Part shown: piece after piece, positions 35,994 to 44,126 of the stretch
Layout of the letters: every line of letters begins with the position of its first letter
How positions within the stretch are numbered: the stretch's first letter is position 1
Assembly: GCF_002204795.1 (NCBI RefSeq)
Contig: NZ_NIXO01000001.1
Span: 372,001-436,000, forward strand
DNA length: 64,000 nt
Source: Pseudomonas sp. K2I15
GTDB lineage: Bacteria > Pseudomonadota > Gammaproteobacteria > Pseudomonadales > Pseudomonadaceae
Direction of reading: 5' to 3'
Program-made: the position numbers and the translations under genes
Notes under the pieces: generated by a model
Told to the model about the DNA's origin: nothing
Database searches by the model: none
What the model saw: the letters and a program-made list of their open reading frames with translations, nothing else

Positions 35994-36578
35994 TCAGGGT
36001 GGAGGGGCTGCGGCGTTCCACTCGCAATAACAGCCTACCGCCAGGGTGTGGGTCGCATTGACCTCGCGCCCGGCTCCGAGGGCTTGCAGGATGGGCTCGA
36101 TAAAGCTGTTGCTGGAGTTACAGGTCAGCCCTTCGCTGTAGGGCCCGAAATAGGCCAGCTTGCCGCTGCGGTCCCAGATGCCCACGGCGGGGCTGGCCGG
36201 CAGGTGTTGGGCGCCGGGCACGGCCTTGAGGGCCTTCATTGCGCCGAGAGTAGCGGGCAACTGGCCGTGGCTGCCGGCTTTCTGCAGGGAATAGAACTCC
36301 ACGCCTTGGGGAGCGTACTGCTCGATCAGCTCGCCGAGGTGCTGCTGGTTACCGACGTTGCACGGGCAGGCCGGGTCCCAGAAGTGCACCAGCCGGATGG
36401 GGCCCGGGCCGGCAAGCTCGGCGGGCAGGCTCAGGGCGTCACCGGAAAACACCGCCGTATGCTCGCTGAACGCCCGCAGGTAACGACCCTGGAACCAGTC
36501 ATACGCCGCCCATAACACGCCGGCGCAAATGATCACGATCAGGCTGGCGAAGAGGGTGGTGCGGTAGGGCTGTCGCAT
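35994..36578 (-). CDS. Membrane-anchored thioredoxin-like protein with CPC motif
   Basis: A 194-residue protein: an N-terminal transmembrane anchor (about 8-28) then a thioredoxin-like fold, 'IRLVHFWDPACPCNVGNQQHL'-type (split: IRLVHFWDPACPC, NVGNQQHL). The usual CxxC is shortened to CPC. Later cysteines occur in 'GLTCNSSN' and the C-terminal 'VGCYCEWN', another closely spaced pair. It probably faces the periplasm. ATG 36578 with GAGGA upstream is preferred to a TTG three codons earlier. It lies 143 bases upstream of the small transporter pair in the same direction, so co-transcription is possible. Confidence 0.75.
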   Translation of the reverse strand: MRQPYRTTLFASLIVIICAGVLWAAYDWFQGRYLRAFSEHTAVFSGDALSLPAELAGPGPIRLVHFWDPACPCNVGNQQHLGELIEQYAPQGVEFYSLQKAGSHGQLPATLGAMKALKAVPGAQHLPASPAVGIWDRSGKLAYFGPYSEGLTCNSSNSFIEPILQALGAGREVNATHTLAVGCYCEWNAAAPPP

Positions 36579-36689
36579 TTGGATCAATCCTCGGAGGACG
36601 CATAGCTTGCCATGCTTGCCCTGACAGATGAATATCGCGGCTCGATATTCATCTGTTCAATGCGTTGAAGCCACAGTCTGGAAGTTCTT

Positions 36690-37631
36690 ATGCCCGTTAC
36701 GTTTGACCCTGATCATCTACGCGAAAGCTTGCGGCCCCTGGTGGACGCGCAGCCGCTTTCAGCCGAGGCCCGGGTCTACCAGCGCTTCTACGGCCTGGAC
36801 CTGCCTGCCCGCAAGGTGCCGGCGGTGAGCCGCCTGGGGCGCTTTGCGGTGGACGGGTTCGACGTGGTTTGCCAGGTGTGGTGGCCGCCGCAACCTGTGG
36901 CGACGATGTTCCTGTTTCATGGCTTCTACGACCATATGGGCCTGTACCGCAACGCCGTGGATTGGGCGCTGGACCAGGGCTTTGTAGTGATCGCCTGCGA
37001 CTTGCCGGGCCATGGCCTGTCCAGCGGAGAGCGGGCCAGCATCGATGATTTTGCGGTGTACCAGGACGTGGTGCAGGCGCTGTTTGAACAGGCCAAGGCG
37101 CTGCAATTGCCGCAGCCGTGGCACTTGTTCGGGCAAAGCACCGGCGGCGCGATTGTGGTGGATCACCTGCTTAGCCACGGCGCTGACAGCCCGGCGCAGG
37201 GCAAGACCTTTTTGCTGTCACCGTTGGTGCGGCCGCGCGCGTGGGGCTGGTCGCAGCTCAGTTATTACCTGCTCCGGCCGTTCGTCAAAGGCATCGCCCG
37301 GCGTTTCAGCGATAACACCAACGACCCGCAGTTCAAGCCGTTCCTGGAGGCTGACCCGTTGCAGCCACGGCAACTGCCGACCGCTTGGGTGGGTGCGTTG
37401 GCGCGCTGGATCAAACGCATTGAAGCGGCGCCACGCAGTACGCGCAGGCCGTTGATCGTGCAGGGCGAGGAGGACATGACGGTGGACTGGCAGCACAACC
37501 TGAAGGTGCTGCGCAGCAAGTTCGACCAGCCGGAGGTCTTGATGCTGCCGCGCGGCAGGCATCATCTGGCGAATGAGATTCCGGAGATTCGGCAGCAATA
37601 CTTCAGGTTTCTCAGCGACCACCTGAAATAA
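36690..37631 (+). CDS. Alpha/beta hydrolase, lysophospholipase/monoacylglycerol lipase-like
   Basis: A 313-residue serine hydrolase. The nucleophile is S150 in 'LFGQSTGGAIV'; the oxyanion region is 'MFLFHGFYDHMGLY'; 'IACDLPGHGLSSGERASIDDF' is characteristic of the PldB-like (hydrolase_4) group. The acid is in 'GEEDMTVD' and the His in 'GRHHLANE'. No signal peptide, so cytoplasmic or inner-face. It is divergent from the CPC protein gene. Confidence 0.85.
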   Translation: MPVTFDPDHLRESLRPLVDAQPLSAEARVYQRFYGLDLPARKVPAVSRLGRFAVDGFDVVCQVWWPPQPVATMFLFHGFYDHMGLYRNAVDWALDQGFVVIACDLPGHGLSSGERASIDDFAVYQDVVQALFEQAKALQLPQPWHLFGQSTGGAIVVDHLLSHGADSPAQGKTFLLSPLVRPRAWGWSQLSYYLLRPFVKGIARRFSDNTNDPQFKPFLEADPLQPRQLPTAWVGALARWIKRIEAAPRSTRRPLIVQGEEDMTVDWQHNLKVLRSKFDQPEVLMLPRGRHHLANEIPEIRQQYFRFLSDHLK

Positions 37632-37642
37632 CACAATCGAAA

Positions 37643-37732
37643 TGCGGGAGCGGGCTTGCTCGCGAAAGCGGTGGATCAGTCAACATATCCAGTGACTGAC
37701 ACACCGTCTTCGCGAGCAAGCCCGCTCCCACA
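37643..37732. repeat. REPIN after the alpha/beta hydrolase
   Basis: Arms on the common core (left arm TGCGGGAGCGGGCTTGCT, one change). The loop GGATCAGTCAACATATCCAG is nearly the same as in the unit at 27153-27242. It lies between convergent genes. Confidence 0.92.
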
Positions 37733-37735
37733 GGG

Positions 37736-38488
37736 TTACTGCGCCAAGTTTGAAGTGCTTTGGCCAACGGCCAAACCGGCGCGAATCGCCGCCAGGGCCG
37801 CCTTGTAATACGCCTTGCCGTCTGGCGACTCCGCGAACGTTGCGAACTCTTCCAGCTCCGGGTCGGACAAATCCCGGTAGACGTACAGCAGCGTGTTGTT
37901 CAGATCATTGCCAATCTGCTGCATCAACCGTTCACGCTGGCCGTTCAACATGCCTTGCGCCTGACCTCCGCCCAACAGGCCGGGGATCATCTGGCTCAAG
38001 CTGTCGGCGGCCACACCGGCGATCGCCAGGCTGACTTCAGCCCCGGCTTCCCGCGCAGGCAGCGCCTGGGCCAAATGCCCGATGATCAAGCTACGGGTGG
38101 CGTCGGCTTCGATATGCGGCAAGCCCTGGGCATTCTTCGCCAGTTGATCACGACGGGTGGCCAGCAACTCGGCGGCGACAATCTTGCGGCCAAGGGGCGA
38201 CTGGAAGAAGGCCAATGCCGGCTTCGGGTCCGCCAAATTCTTGCGCAGCTGCGCTTCGGCGCGCTGGTCTACCGACTGGGGCGCAAAGCGTTTATTGCTG
38301 TTGTCCACCAGCGCCTGATACACCGCGGGCGGCAAGCTGTTGCGGTAGCGCTGCTGGGCGGCACTGAGGGCGTCATTAAAATGCGCGCGCTGGTCTGCCC
38401 AGCCGGCGACCTTGTACAACTGGTCATGGCTGTCTGCCCAGGCGGGCAAAACGCAGAACATCAGCAAGGAAAAAAACAAACGACGCAT
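37736..38488 (-). CDS. DUF2059-type exported protein
   Basis: A 250-residue protein with a signal peptide (about 1-18, ending 'CVLPAWA'). The body is alpha-helical, and its C-terminal part ('LLYVYRDLSDPELEEFATFA', 'SPDGKAYYKAALAAI') matches the DUF2059 pattern. Function unknown; probably periplasmic. A second, weaker copy of the same helical motif ('SPLGRKIVAAELLATR') occurs near residue 97, suggesting internal duplication. The Shine-Dalgarno CAGGAG is clear. Confidence 0.75.
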   Translation of the reverse strand: MRRLFFSLLMFCVLPAWADSHDQLYKVAGWADQRAHFNDALSAAQQRYRNSLPPAVYQALVDNSNKRFAPQSVDQRAEAQLRKNLADPKPALAFFQSPLGRKIVAAELLATRRDQLAKNAQGLPHIEADATRSLIIGHLAQALPAREAGAEVSLAIAGVAADSLSQMIPGLLGGGQAQGMLNGQRERLMQQIGNDLNNTLLYVYRDLSDPELEEFATFAESPDGKAYYKAALAAIRAGLAVGQSTSNLAQ

Positions 38489-38610
38489 ATGGACTCCTGT
38501 CAGTCGGCCACTATTGTCCGTGTCGGGCGTAGGATTTGTCGAGAAATCCTATCGGTCACCTGACTAAAGTGTATTCAGACGCTCGGCGGCGCTGTCGGAT
38601 TCACAGGCGT

Positions 38611-39252
38611 ATGGATACTATGCGCGCCATGCCCATACCCTCCGATCACCCGCTGCTGCTACGCATTGTCGATGATCTGGCCGCACAAGGCTGGTCGCAG
38701 CAGAATATCTTCCTGCCCGAGGCTCTGACCCTCGAACTTGCGGCTGAGTGCCATAAACGCGCCGCCGAAGGCGAATTGGCACCGGCAGCCGTCGGGCGCG
38801 GGCCGTCCCAGGAGATTCGCGAGGGTATTCGGGGTGACCATATCCAGTGGCTGGAGCCGGGTGAAGTGGTCGCCTGCGACAACTATCTGGAATTGATGGA
38901 CAGCCTGCGGGTGGCGATGAACCGGGGCCTGTTCCTGGGCCTGGAAGACTTCGAAAGCCACTTCGCGCTGTACCCGCCGGGGGCGTTTTACCTCAAGCAT
39001 GTGGACCGTTTTCGCGATGACGACCGGCGCATGGTGTCGGCGGTGATCTACTTGAACAACGCCTGGCTGCCGGAGCACGGTGGCCAGTTGCGCATGTACC
39101 TCAAGGGCGACGTCGAATACGATGTGGTGCCCACCGGTGGTTGCCTGGTGGTGTTTCTGTCGGGGGAAATTCCCCATGAAGTCATGCCCGCCACCCGCGA
39201 ACGCCTGTCCCTCACCGGCTGGTTTCGCCGGCGGGGTAACGAGCCGTTTTGA
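38611..39252 (+). CDS. 2-oxoglutarate/Fe(II)-dependent oxygenase (SM-20/prolyl hydroxylase type)
   Basis: About 213 residues. The double-stranded beta-helix metal site is visible: HxD in 'FYLKHVDRFRDDDRRMVSAV' and the distal His in 'LSGEIPHEVMPATRERLSLT', whose Arg should bind 2-oxoglutarate. It probably hydroxylates a protein or small molecule. The start is uncertain: ATGs at 38611, 38620 and 38629 are in frame. 38611 has CAGG just upstream. The stop overlaps the next start by one base (TGATG). Confidence 0.82.
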   Translation: MDTMRAMPIPSDHPLLLRIVDDLAAQGWSQQNIFLPEALTLELAAECHKRAAEGELAPAAVGRGPSQEIREGIRGDHIQWLEPGEVVACDNYLELMDSLRVAMNRGLFLGLEDFESHFALYPPGAFYLKHVDRFRDDDRRMVSAVIYLNNAWLPEHGGQLRMYLKGDVEYDVVPTGGCLVVFLSGEIPHEVMPATRERLSLTGWFRRRGNEPF

Positions 39253-39749
39253 TGATGCAAAAGATACTGGTCAGCCGCTGCCTGCTGGGGCACCGGGTAC
39301 GCTACGACGGAGGGGCCAGCGGGCCTTTCGACCAACTGGCCGCGTGGCAGGCCGAAGGTCGGGTGGTTGCCGTGTGCCCGGAAGTGGCGGGTGGTTTGCC
39401 GACGCCGCGCCCGTCGGCCGAGATCCCGGGCGGGCAGGGGATTGATGTCTGGGAAGGGCGCGCTCAAGTGCTGACGGCCCAAGGGGAAGATGTCAGCGGA
39501 GCCTTCCTCGATGGTGCCCGTCAGGCGTTGGCGTTGGTGCAATGCCACAATATCCGGGTCGCCGTGCTCAAGGCCAACAGCCCGTCTTGCGGCAATCTGC
39601 TGACCTATGACGGCACCTTCACCGGCGTGAAGGTGACGGGCGAAGGCGTGACGGCGGCGTTGCTCAAGCGCCATGGGGTGTTGGTGTTCAGTGAACTGGA
39701 ACTGCCCGAAGCCGCAGTGGCCCTGGCAAAATTATCGAGCCCGACATAG
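39252..39749 (+). CDS. DUF523-family protein
   Basis: A 165-residue protein of the DUF523 (YbbK-like) family: 'ILVSRCLLGHRVRYDGGASG' at the N-terminus, 'VAVCPEVAGGLPTPRPSAEI' and 'VAVLKANSPSCGN' are signature segments with three conserved Cys (SRCLLG, VCPE, SPSCG) that suggest metal or Fe-S binding. Function not established. Translationally coupled to the oxygenase gene (stop/start share one base); a second ATG one codon later is also possible. Confidence 0.85.
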   Translation: MMQKILVSRCLLGHRVRYDGGASGPFDQLAAWQAEGRVVAVCPEVAGGLPTPRPSAEIPGGQGIDVWEGRAQVLTAQGEDVSGAFLDGARQALALVQCHNIRVAVLKANSPSCGNLLTYDGTFTGVKVTGEGVTAALLKRHGVLVFSELELPEAAVALAKLSSPT

Positions 39750-39755
39750 ATCAAC

Positions 39756-39845
39756 TGTGGGAGCGGGCTTGCTCGTGAAAGCGGAGTATCAGTCGCCAGA
39801 TGTTCAAGCTGACCCACCGCATTCGCGAGCAAGCCCGCTCCCACA
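39756..39845. repeat. REPIN after the DUF523 gene
   Basis: Arms on the common core, with one change in the left arm (CTCGTGAA for CTCGCGAA). 90 bases long; starts 6 bases after the stop codon, between convergent genes. Confidence 0.9.
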
Positions 39846-39858
39846 TTGACCGAGTCGT

Positions 39859-40638
39859 TTATTCGGCCTTGGCCACCGGCTTGCTCGCATCCATCCCGAA
39901 CCACTTCTCCGACAACGCCGTCAGCCGGCCATCGGCTTTCACTCGTTGCAGGGCCTTGTCCAGGCTGGCCTTGAACGCCGGGTTACCCTTTTGGAATGGA
40001 ATCGCCAGGCTCAACGTCGGGCCGACGTCTGCACCTCCCTTCACAGGCAACTCGCTGTCACGAATCGCGTAGGGAATCAGCAGCCGGTCACTGATGGCCG
40101 CATCGATCTGTTGGTCGGCGACGTCCTTGATCGGCTGCTTGGCATCGGCATAGCTACGCAAATCAATACCCTCGGCGGTGCGCGCCTGCTCCACGAACTG
40201 GCTGCCTTGGGCCACGCCCAACGCCTTGCCCTTGAGCGCTGCAAAGCTGCCCAGCGGGCGTTGTTCCTGTTTGCGCACGATCAGCTGTGCGCTGGAGTAG
40301 CTGTAGGGCTCGCTGAAGTCGAAACGATCCGCCAGTTCAGGAGTCATAGCGATATGGTTGATCGCCACGTCGTACTTGGCGCTTTCTACGCCCGGCAGCA
40401 AATCCGCCGCATCGACAGTGATAAAGGAGGCGCGTACGTCCATTTCCTTGGCCAGCAATTCACCCAGTTCCACTTCAAAACCGGTGAGTTTTTCGCCTTC
40501 CTTGAAATTGAACGGTGGGGTGTTGGCTTCCAGAGCGATGCGCAATTCCCCACGGTCAAACACGTCGTCGATCAGTTCGGCATGGGCCAAGGGGCTCACA
40601 AGGGGCAGTAAAAGTAACAGGCCAGGCAGCAAACGCAT
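39859..40638 (-). CDS. Family 3 amino-acid ABC transporter binding protein
   Basis: A 259-residue periplasmic binding protein. The signal peptide ends near 'VSPLAHA' (about 20). The mature part has 'RGELRIALEANTPPFNFKEG' and 'KLTGFEVELGELLAKEM', the family 3 signature, and 'DVAINHIAMTPELADRFDFS'. No permease or ATPase is adjacent, so it must use a transporter encoded elsewhere or act as a sensor. The position corresponds to P. aeruginosa PA0314, annotated as a cystine/cysteine binder; the ligand here is inferred. Confidence 0.85.
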   Translation of the reverse strand: MRLLPGLLLLLPLVSPLAHAELIDDVFDRGELRIALEANTPPFNFKEGEKLTGFEVELGELLAKEMDVRASFITVDAADLLPGVESAKYDVAINHIAMTPELADRFDFSEPYSYSSAQLIVRKQEQRPLGSFAALKGKALGVAQGSQFVEQARTAEGIDLRSYADAKQPIKDVADQQIDAAISDRLLIPYAIRDSELPVKGGADVGPTLSLAIPFQKGNPAFKASLDKALQRVKADGRLTALSEKWFGMDASKPVAKAE

Positions 40639-40772
40639 GGTCTCTCCTAAAGAATTCGAATGAGCGACGCGCTGTTCAGGCTCGCTTTGCTATGGTGTTG
40701 AGTGCCTTGGACAGCAATTTGTCGCGAAGTTGTCATAACCCTACAGATTTCCCGGAAAAACTGGAGAAGTGA

Positions 40773-41213
40773 ATGAAAGCCTTTTTGACCCGTACAACGC
40801 TGGCCAGCCTGCTCTTGGGCGTTTCGATGCTGGCAACCGCCGCCGATGGCATTGCGCGTAGCGCGCCGCCTGAAGGTGCCAAGGTGTTTATCGTGTCGCC
40901 GAAAGATGGCGCCACCGTCGATAAAACCTTCACCGTGAAATTCGGCATGGAAGGCCTGAAACTGGCCCCGGCCACCAGCCAGGACCCGGGCACCGGCCAC
41001 CACCACCTGCTGATCGACCAGAAAGCCCTGCCGGACGCCAGCGTACCGATCCCGGCCACCGACACCGTGATCCACTACGGCAAGGCCCAGACCGAAACCG
41101 AGCTGACCCTCGCCCCAGGCAAACACACACTGCAACTGGTAGCCGGCGACAAACTGCACATGCAGTTCAACCCGACTGTAGCGTCTAAAGTCATCACGGT
41201 TAACGTCAAGTAA
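40773..41213 (+). CDS. DUF4399-type small exported protein
   Basis: A 146-residue protein with a signal peptide (about 1-24, ending 'MLATAA'). The mature domain has 'VFIVSPKDGATVDKTFTVKFG' at its start, split as VFIVSPKDGATV and DKTFTVKFG, then 'GTGHHHLLIDQ', a His-rich strand typical of DUF4399, which may bind metal. Beta-rich and periplasmic. Function unknown. It ends at a strong bidirectional terminator shared with serA. Confidence 0.82.
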   Translation: MKAFLTRTTLASLLLGVSMLATAADGIARSAPPEGAKVFIVSPKDGATVDKTFTVKFGMEGLKLAPATSQDPGTGHHHLLIDQKALPDASVPIPATDTVIHYGKAQTETELTLAPGKHTLQLVAGDKLHMQFNPTVASKVITVNVK

Positions 41214-41226
41214 GATTTGTTCAGAC

Positions 41227-41259
41227 AAAAAAAGGGAGACCCGAGGGTCTCCCTTTTTT
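41227..41259. terminator. Bidirectional rho-independent terminator
   Basis: GGGAGACC and GGTCTCCC pair around a 4-base loop, flanked by A6 on the left and T6 on the right, so it terminates both the DUF4399 gene (plus) and serA (minus), which converge here. Confidence 0.95.
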
Positions 41260-41275
41260 GTGCACGTTTTAACGA

Positions 41276-42505
41276 TTAGAACAACACGCGGCTACGGATA
41301 GTGCCGTTGATGTGTTGCAGCTTCTCTTGCGCCAGGTCCGAGTACTCGGCGTCTACGTCGATAACCACGTAGCCGACTTTCTCGTTGGTCTGCAGGAACT
41401 GACCGGAAATGTTGATGCCGTTTTCTGCGAAGACCTTGTTGATCTCCATCATCACGCCAGGGATGTTCTGGTGGATGTGCAGCAGACGGTGCTTGCCAGG
41501 GTGAGCCGGCAGGGCCACTTCCGGGAAGTTGACCGAGGACACCGACGTACCGTTGTCGCTGTACTTGACCAGTTTCTCCGACACTTCCAGGCCGATGTTG
41601 GCTTGGGCTTCAGCGGTGGAACCGCCGATGTGCGGGGTCAGGATCACGTTGTCCAGGCCACGCAGCGGGCTTTCGAAGATGTCGTCGTTAGAGCGTGGCT
41701 CTACCGGGAACACGTCGATGGCGGCGCCGATCAGGTGCTTGTCCTTGATCGCGTCGGCCAGGGCATCCAGCTCGACCACGGTGCCGCGTGCGGCGTTGAT
41801 CAGGATCCCGCCCTTCTTGATGGCGCGGATTTCCTTCTCGCCGATCATCCACTGGGTCTCAGCGGTTTCCGGTACGTGCAGGGTCACGATGTCGGACATG
41901 CCCAACAGCTCGGTCAGGCTGCCCACTTGGGTAGCGTTGCCCAATGGCAGCTTGGTCAGGGTGTCGTAGAAGAACACCTGCATGCCAAGGCCTTCGGCCA
42001 GAACCGACAGTTGAGTGCCGATCGAGCCGTAACCGACGATACCCAGCTTCTTGCCGCGGATTTCGAAGGAGTTGGCTGCGCTCTTGATCCAGCCGCCACG
42101 GTGGCAGGAAGCGTTCTTCTCAGGAATGCCGCGCAACAACAGGATCGCCTCGGCCAATACCAGCTCGGCTACGGAGCGGGTGTTGGAGTACGGTGCGTTG
42201 AACACCGCGATGCCGCGCTCGCGCGCAGCGTTAAGGTCGACCTGGTTGGTGCCGATGCAGAAACAGCCGACAGCCACCAACTTCTTGGCGTGATCGAAGA
42301 CCTCTTCGGTCAGCTGAGTGCGGGAGCGAATGCCGATAAAGTGCGCGTCGGCGATCTTTTCCTTTAGCTGGGCTTCCGGCAGAGAACTGGTGATGTACTC
42401 AATGCTGGTGTACCCGGCGGCCTTCAGGACTTCGACGGCCGATGGGTGGACGCCTTCCAGAAGAAGGAACTTGATCTTGCTCTTATCGAGAGAAGTCTTG
42501 CTCAT
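41276..42505 (-). CDS. serA: D-3-phosphoglycerate dehydrogenase SerA
   Basis: A 409-residue NAD-dependent dehydrogenase that starts serine synthesis. The Rossmann loop is 'LGIVGYGSIGTQLSVLAEGL'; catalytic Arg is in 'LINAARGTVVELD', Glu in 'DVFPVEP' and His in 'LTPHIGGSTAEAQ'. A C-terminal ACT domain (about 335-409; 'HRLLHIHQNIPGVMMEINKV') should bind serine for feedback inhibition. ATG 42505 gives the family N-terminus 'MSKTSLDKSKIKFLLLEG'. It is divergent from a D-2-hydroxyglutarate dehydrogenase. Confidence 0.95.
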   Translation of the reverse strand: MSKTSLDKSKIKFLLLEGVHPSAVEVLKAAGYTSIEYITSSLPEAQLKEKIADAHFIGIRSRTQLTEEVFDHAKKLVAVGCFCIGTNQVDLNAARERGIAVFNAPYSNTRSVAELVLAEAILLLRGIPEKNASCHRGGWIKSAANSFEIRGKKLGIVGYGSIGTQLSVLAEGLGMQVFFYDTLTKLPLGNATQVGSLTELLGMSDIVTLHVPETAETQWMIGEKEIRAIKKGGILINAARGTVVELDALADAIKDKHLIGAAIDVFPVEPRSNDDIFESPLRGLDNVILTPHIGGSTAEAQANIGLEVSEKLVKYSDNGTSVSSVNFPEVALPAHPGKHRLLHIHQNIPGVMMEINKVFAENGINISGQFLQTNEKVGYVVIDVDAEYSDLAQEKLQHINGTIRSRVLF

Positions 42506-42709
42506 CTGCGTAAACCTGTATCCCGGAGAAAAATGGCAGGGAATCGAGCAGCGCAAGCTGACCCGGACGGCAGGAAAGCCGTCACCGCAGAACGCCCTTG
42601 GGCACTATCCTGCGGGGGCGGTATGCTAGCATACGTGCCCCGCTAAACACCCATTCCTGCGACGTGAAGCGTTCTCAGGATGACCATGAATTGTTCGAGA
42701 GTTCTGTCG

Positions 42710-44104
42710 ATGACCCATCCTGCCCTGATTGATGAGCTGAAGACCCTGGTTGAGCCTGGCAAGGTCCTGACCGATGCTGACTCCCTTGAGGCTTACGGCA
42801 AGGACTGGACCAAGCATTTCGCGCCGGCCCCGGTGGCCATCGTCTTCCCGAAGACCACCGAACAGGTGCAGGCCATTGTCCGTTGGGCCAATGAGCACAA
42901 GATGGCGCTGGTGCCGTCCGGTGGCCGTACCGGCCTGTCGGCCGCTGCAGTGGCAGCCAATGGCGAAGTGGTCGTGTCGTTCGACTATATGAACCAGATT
43001 CTCGACGTGAACCTCACCGACCGCACCGCCGTGTGCCAGCCGGGCGTGGTCACCAAGCAATTGCAGAACGTCGCCGAAGAAAAAGGCCTGTACTACCCGG
43101 TGGACTTCGCCTCGTCCGGTTCCAGCCAGATTGGCGGCAATATCGGCACCAATGCCGGCGGGATCAAGGTCATTCGCTACGGCATGACCCGTAACTGGGT
43201 AGCCGGCATGAAAGTCGTCACCGGCAAGGGCGACCTGCTGGAACTGAACAAAGACCTGATCAAGAACGCCACCGGCTACGACATGCGCCAGCTGTTCATC
43301 GGCGCTGAAGGCACCCTGGGCTTTGTGGTCGAGGCCACCATGCGCCTGGACCGTGCGCCGAAAAACCTCACGGCCATGGTGCTGGGCACCACCGACTTCG
43401 ACTCGATCATGCCGGTGCTGCACGCCTTCCAAAGCAAGCTGGACCTGACCGCTTTCGAGTTCTTCTCCGACAAGGCCCTGGCCAAAGTCCTCGGCCGTGG
43501 CGACGTGCCGGCGCCGTTCGAATCCGACTGCCCGTGCTACGCGCTGCTGGAATTTGAAGCGACCACCGAAGAAGTGGCCAACGATGCCCTGGCCACGTTC
43601 GAGCACTGCGTGGAGCAGGGCTGGGTGCTGGACGGCGTGATGAGCCAGAGCGAAACCCAACTGCACAACCTGTGGAAGCTGCGCGAGTACATCTCCGAGA
43701 CCATCTCCCACTGGACGCCCTACAAGAACGACATTTCGGTCACCGTGTCGAAAGTGCCGGCATTCCTGAAGGAAATCGACGCGATCGTCGGCGAACACTA
43801 CCCGGATTTCGAAATCGTCTGGTTCGGTCACATCGGCGACGGCAACCTGCACTTGAACATCCTCAAGCCGGAAACCCTGAGCAAGGACGAGTTCTTCGCC
43901 AAGTGCGCCACCGTCAACAAGTGGGTGTTCGAGACTGTGCAGAAGTACAACGGCTCGATCTCGGCCGAACACGGGGTGGGCATGACCAAGCGCGATTACC
44001 TGACCTACAGCCGCTCGCCGGTTGAAATTGAATACATGAAGGCAGTGAAAGCGGTGTTCGACCCTAACGGGATCATGAACCCGGGCAAGATTTTCGCTGT
44101 TTAA
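42710..44104 (+). CDS. FAD-dependent D-2-hydroxyglutarate dehydrogenase
   Basis: A 464-residue flavoenzyme of the GlcD/DLD class. The FAD-binding PCMH domain has 'PSGGRTGLSAAAVA' and 'FASSGSSQIGGNIGTNAGG'; the C-terminal cap has the metal/substrate site 'WFGHIGDGNLHLNIL' and 'SAEHGVGMTKRDYL'. SerA makes D-2-hydroxyglutarate from 2-oxoglutarate while recycling its NADH, and the orthologous enzyme in pseudomonads reoxidises it, so the divergent pairing is functional. ATG 42710 gives the family length; earlier ATGs at 42680 and 42686 are less likely. Confidence 0.88.
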   Translation: MTHPALIDELKTLVEPGKVLTDADSLEAYGKDWTKHFAPAPVAIVFPKTTEQVQAIVRWANEHKMALVPSGGRTGLSAAAVAANGEVVVSFDYMNQILDVNLTDRTAVCQPGVVTKQLQNVAEEKGLYYPVDFASSGSSQIGGNIGTNAGGIKVIRYGMTRNWVAGMKVVTGKGDLLELNKDLIKNATGYDMRQLFIGAEGTLGFVVEATMRLDRAPKNLTAMVLGTTDFDSIMPVLHAFQSKLDLTAFEFFSDKALAKVLGRGDVPAPFESDCPCYALLEFEATTEEVANDALATFEHCVEQGWVLDGVMSQSETQLHNLWKLREYISETISHWTPYKNDISVTVSKVPAFLKEIDAIVGEHYPDFEIVWFGHIGDGNLHLNILKPETLSKDEFFAKCATVNKWVFETVQKYNGSISAEHGVGMTKRDYLTYSRSPVEIEYMKAVKAVFDPNGIMNPGKIFAV

Positions 44105-44126
44105 CAGTCCCTGAAGGAGTCGGTCC

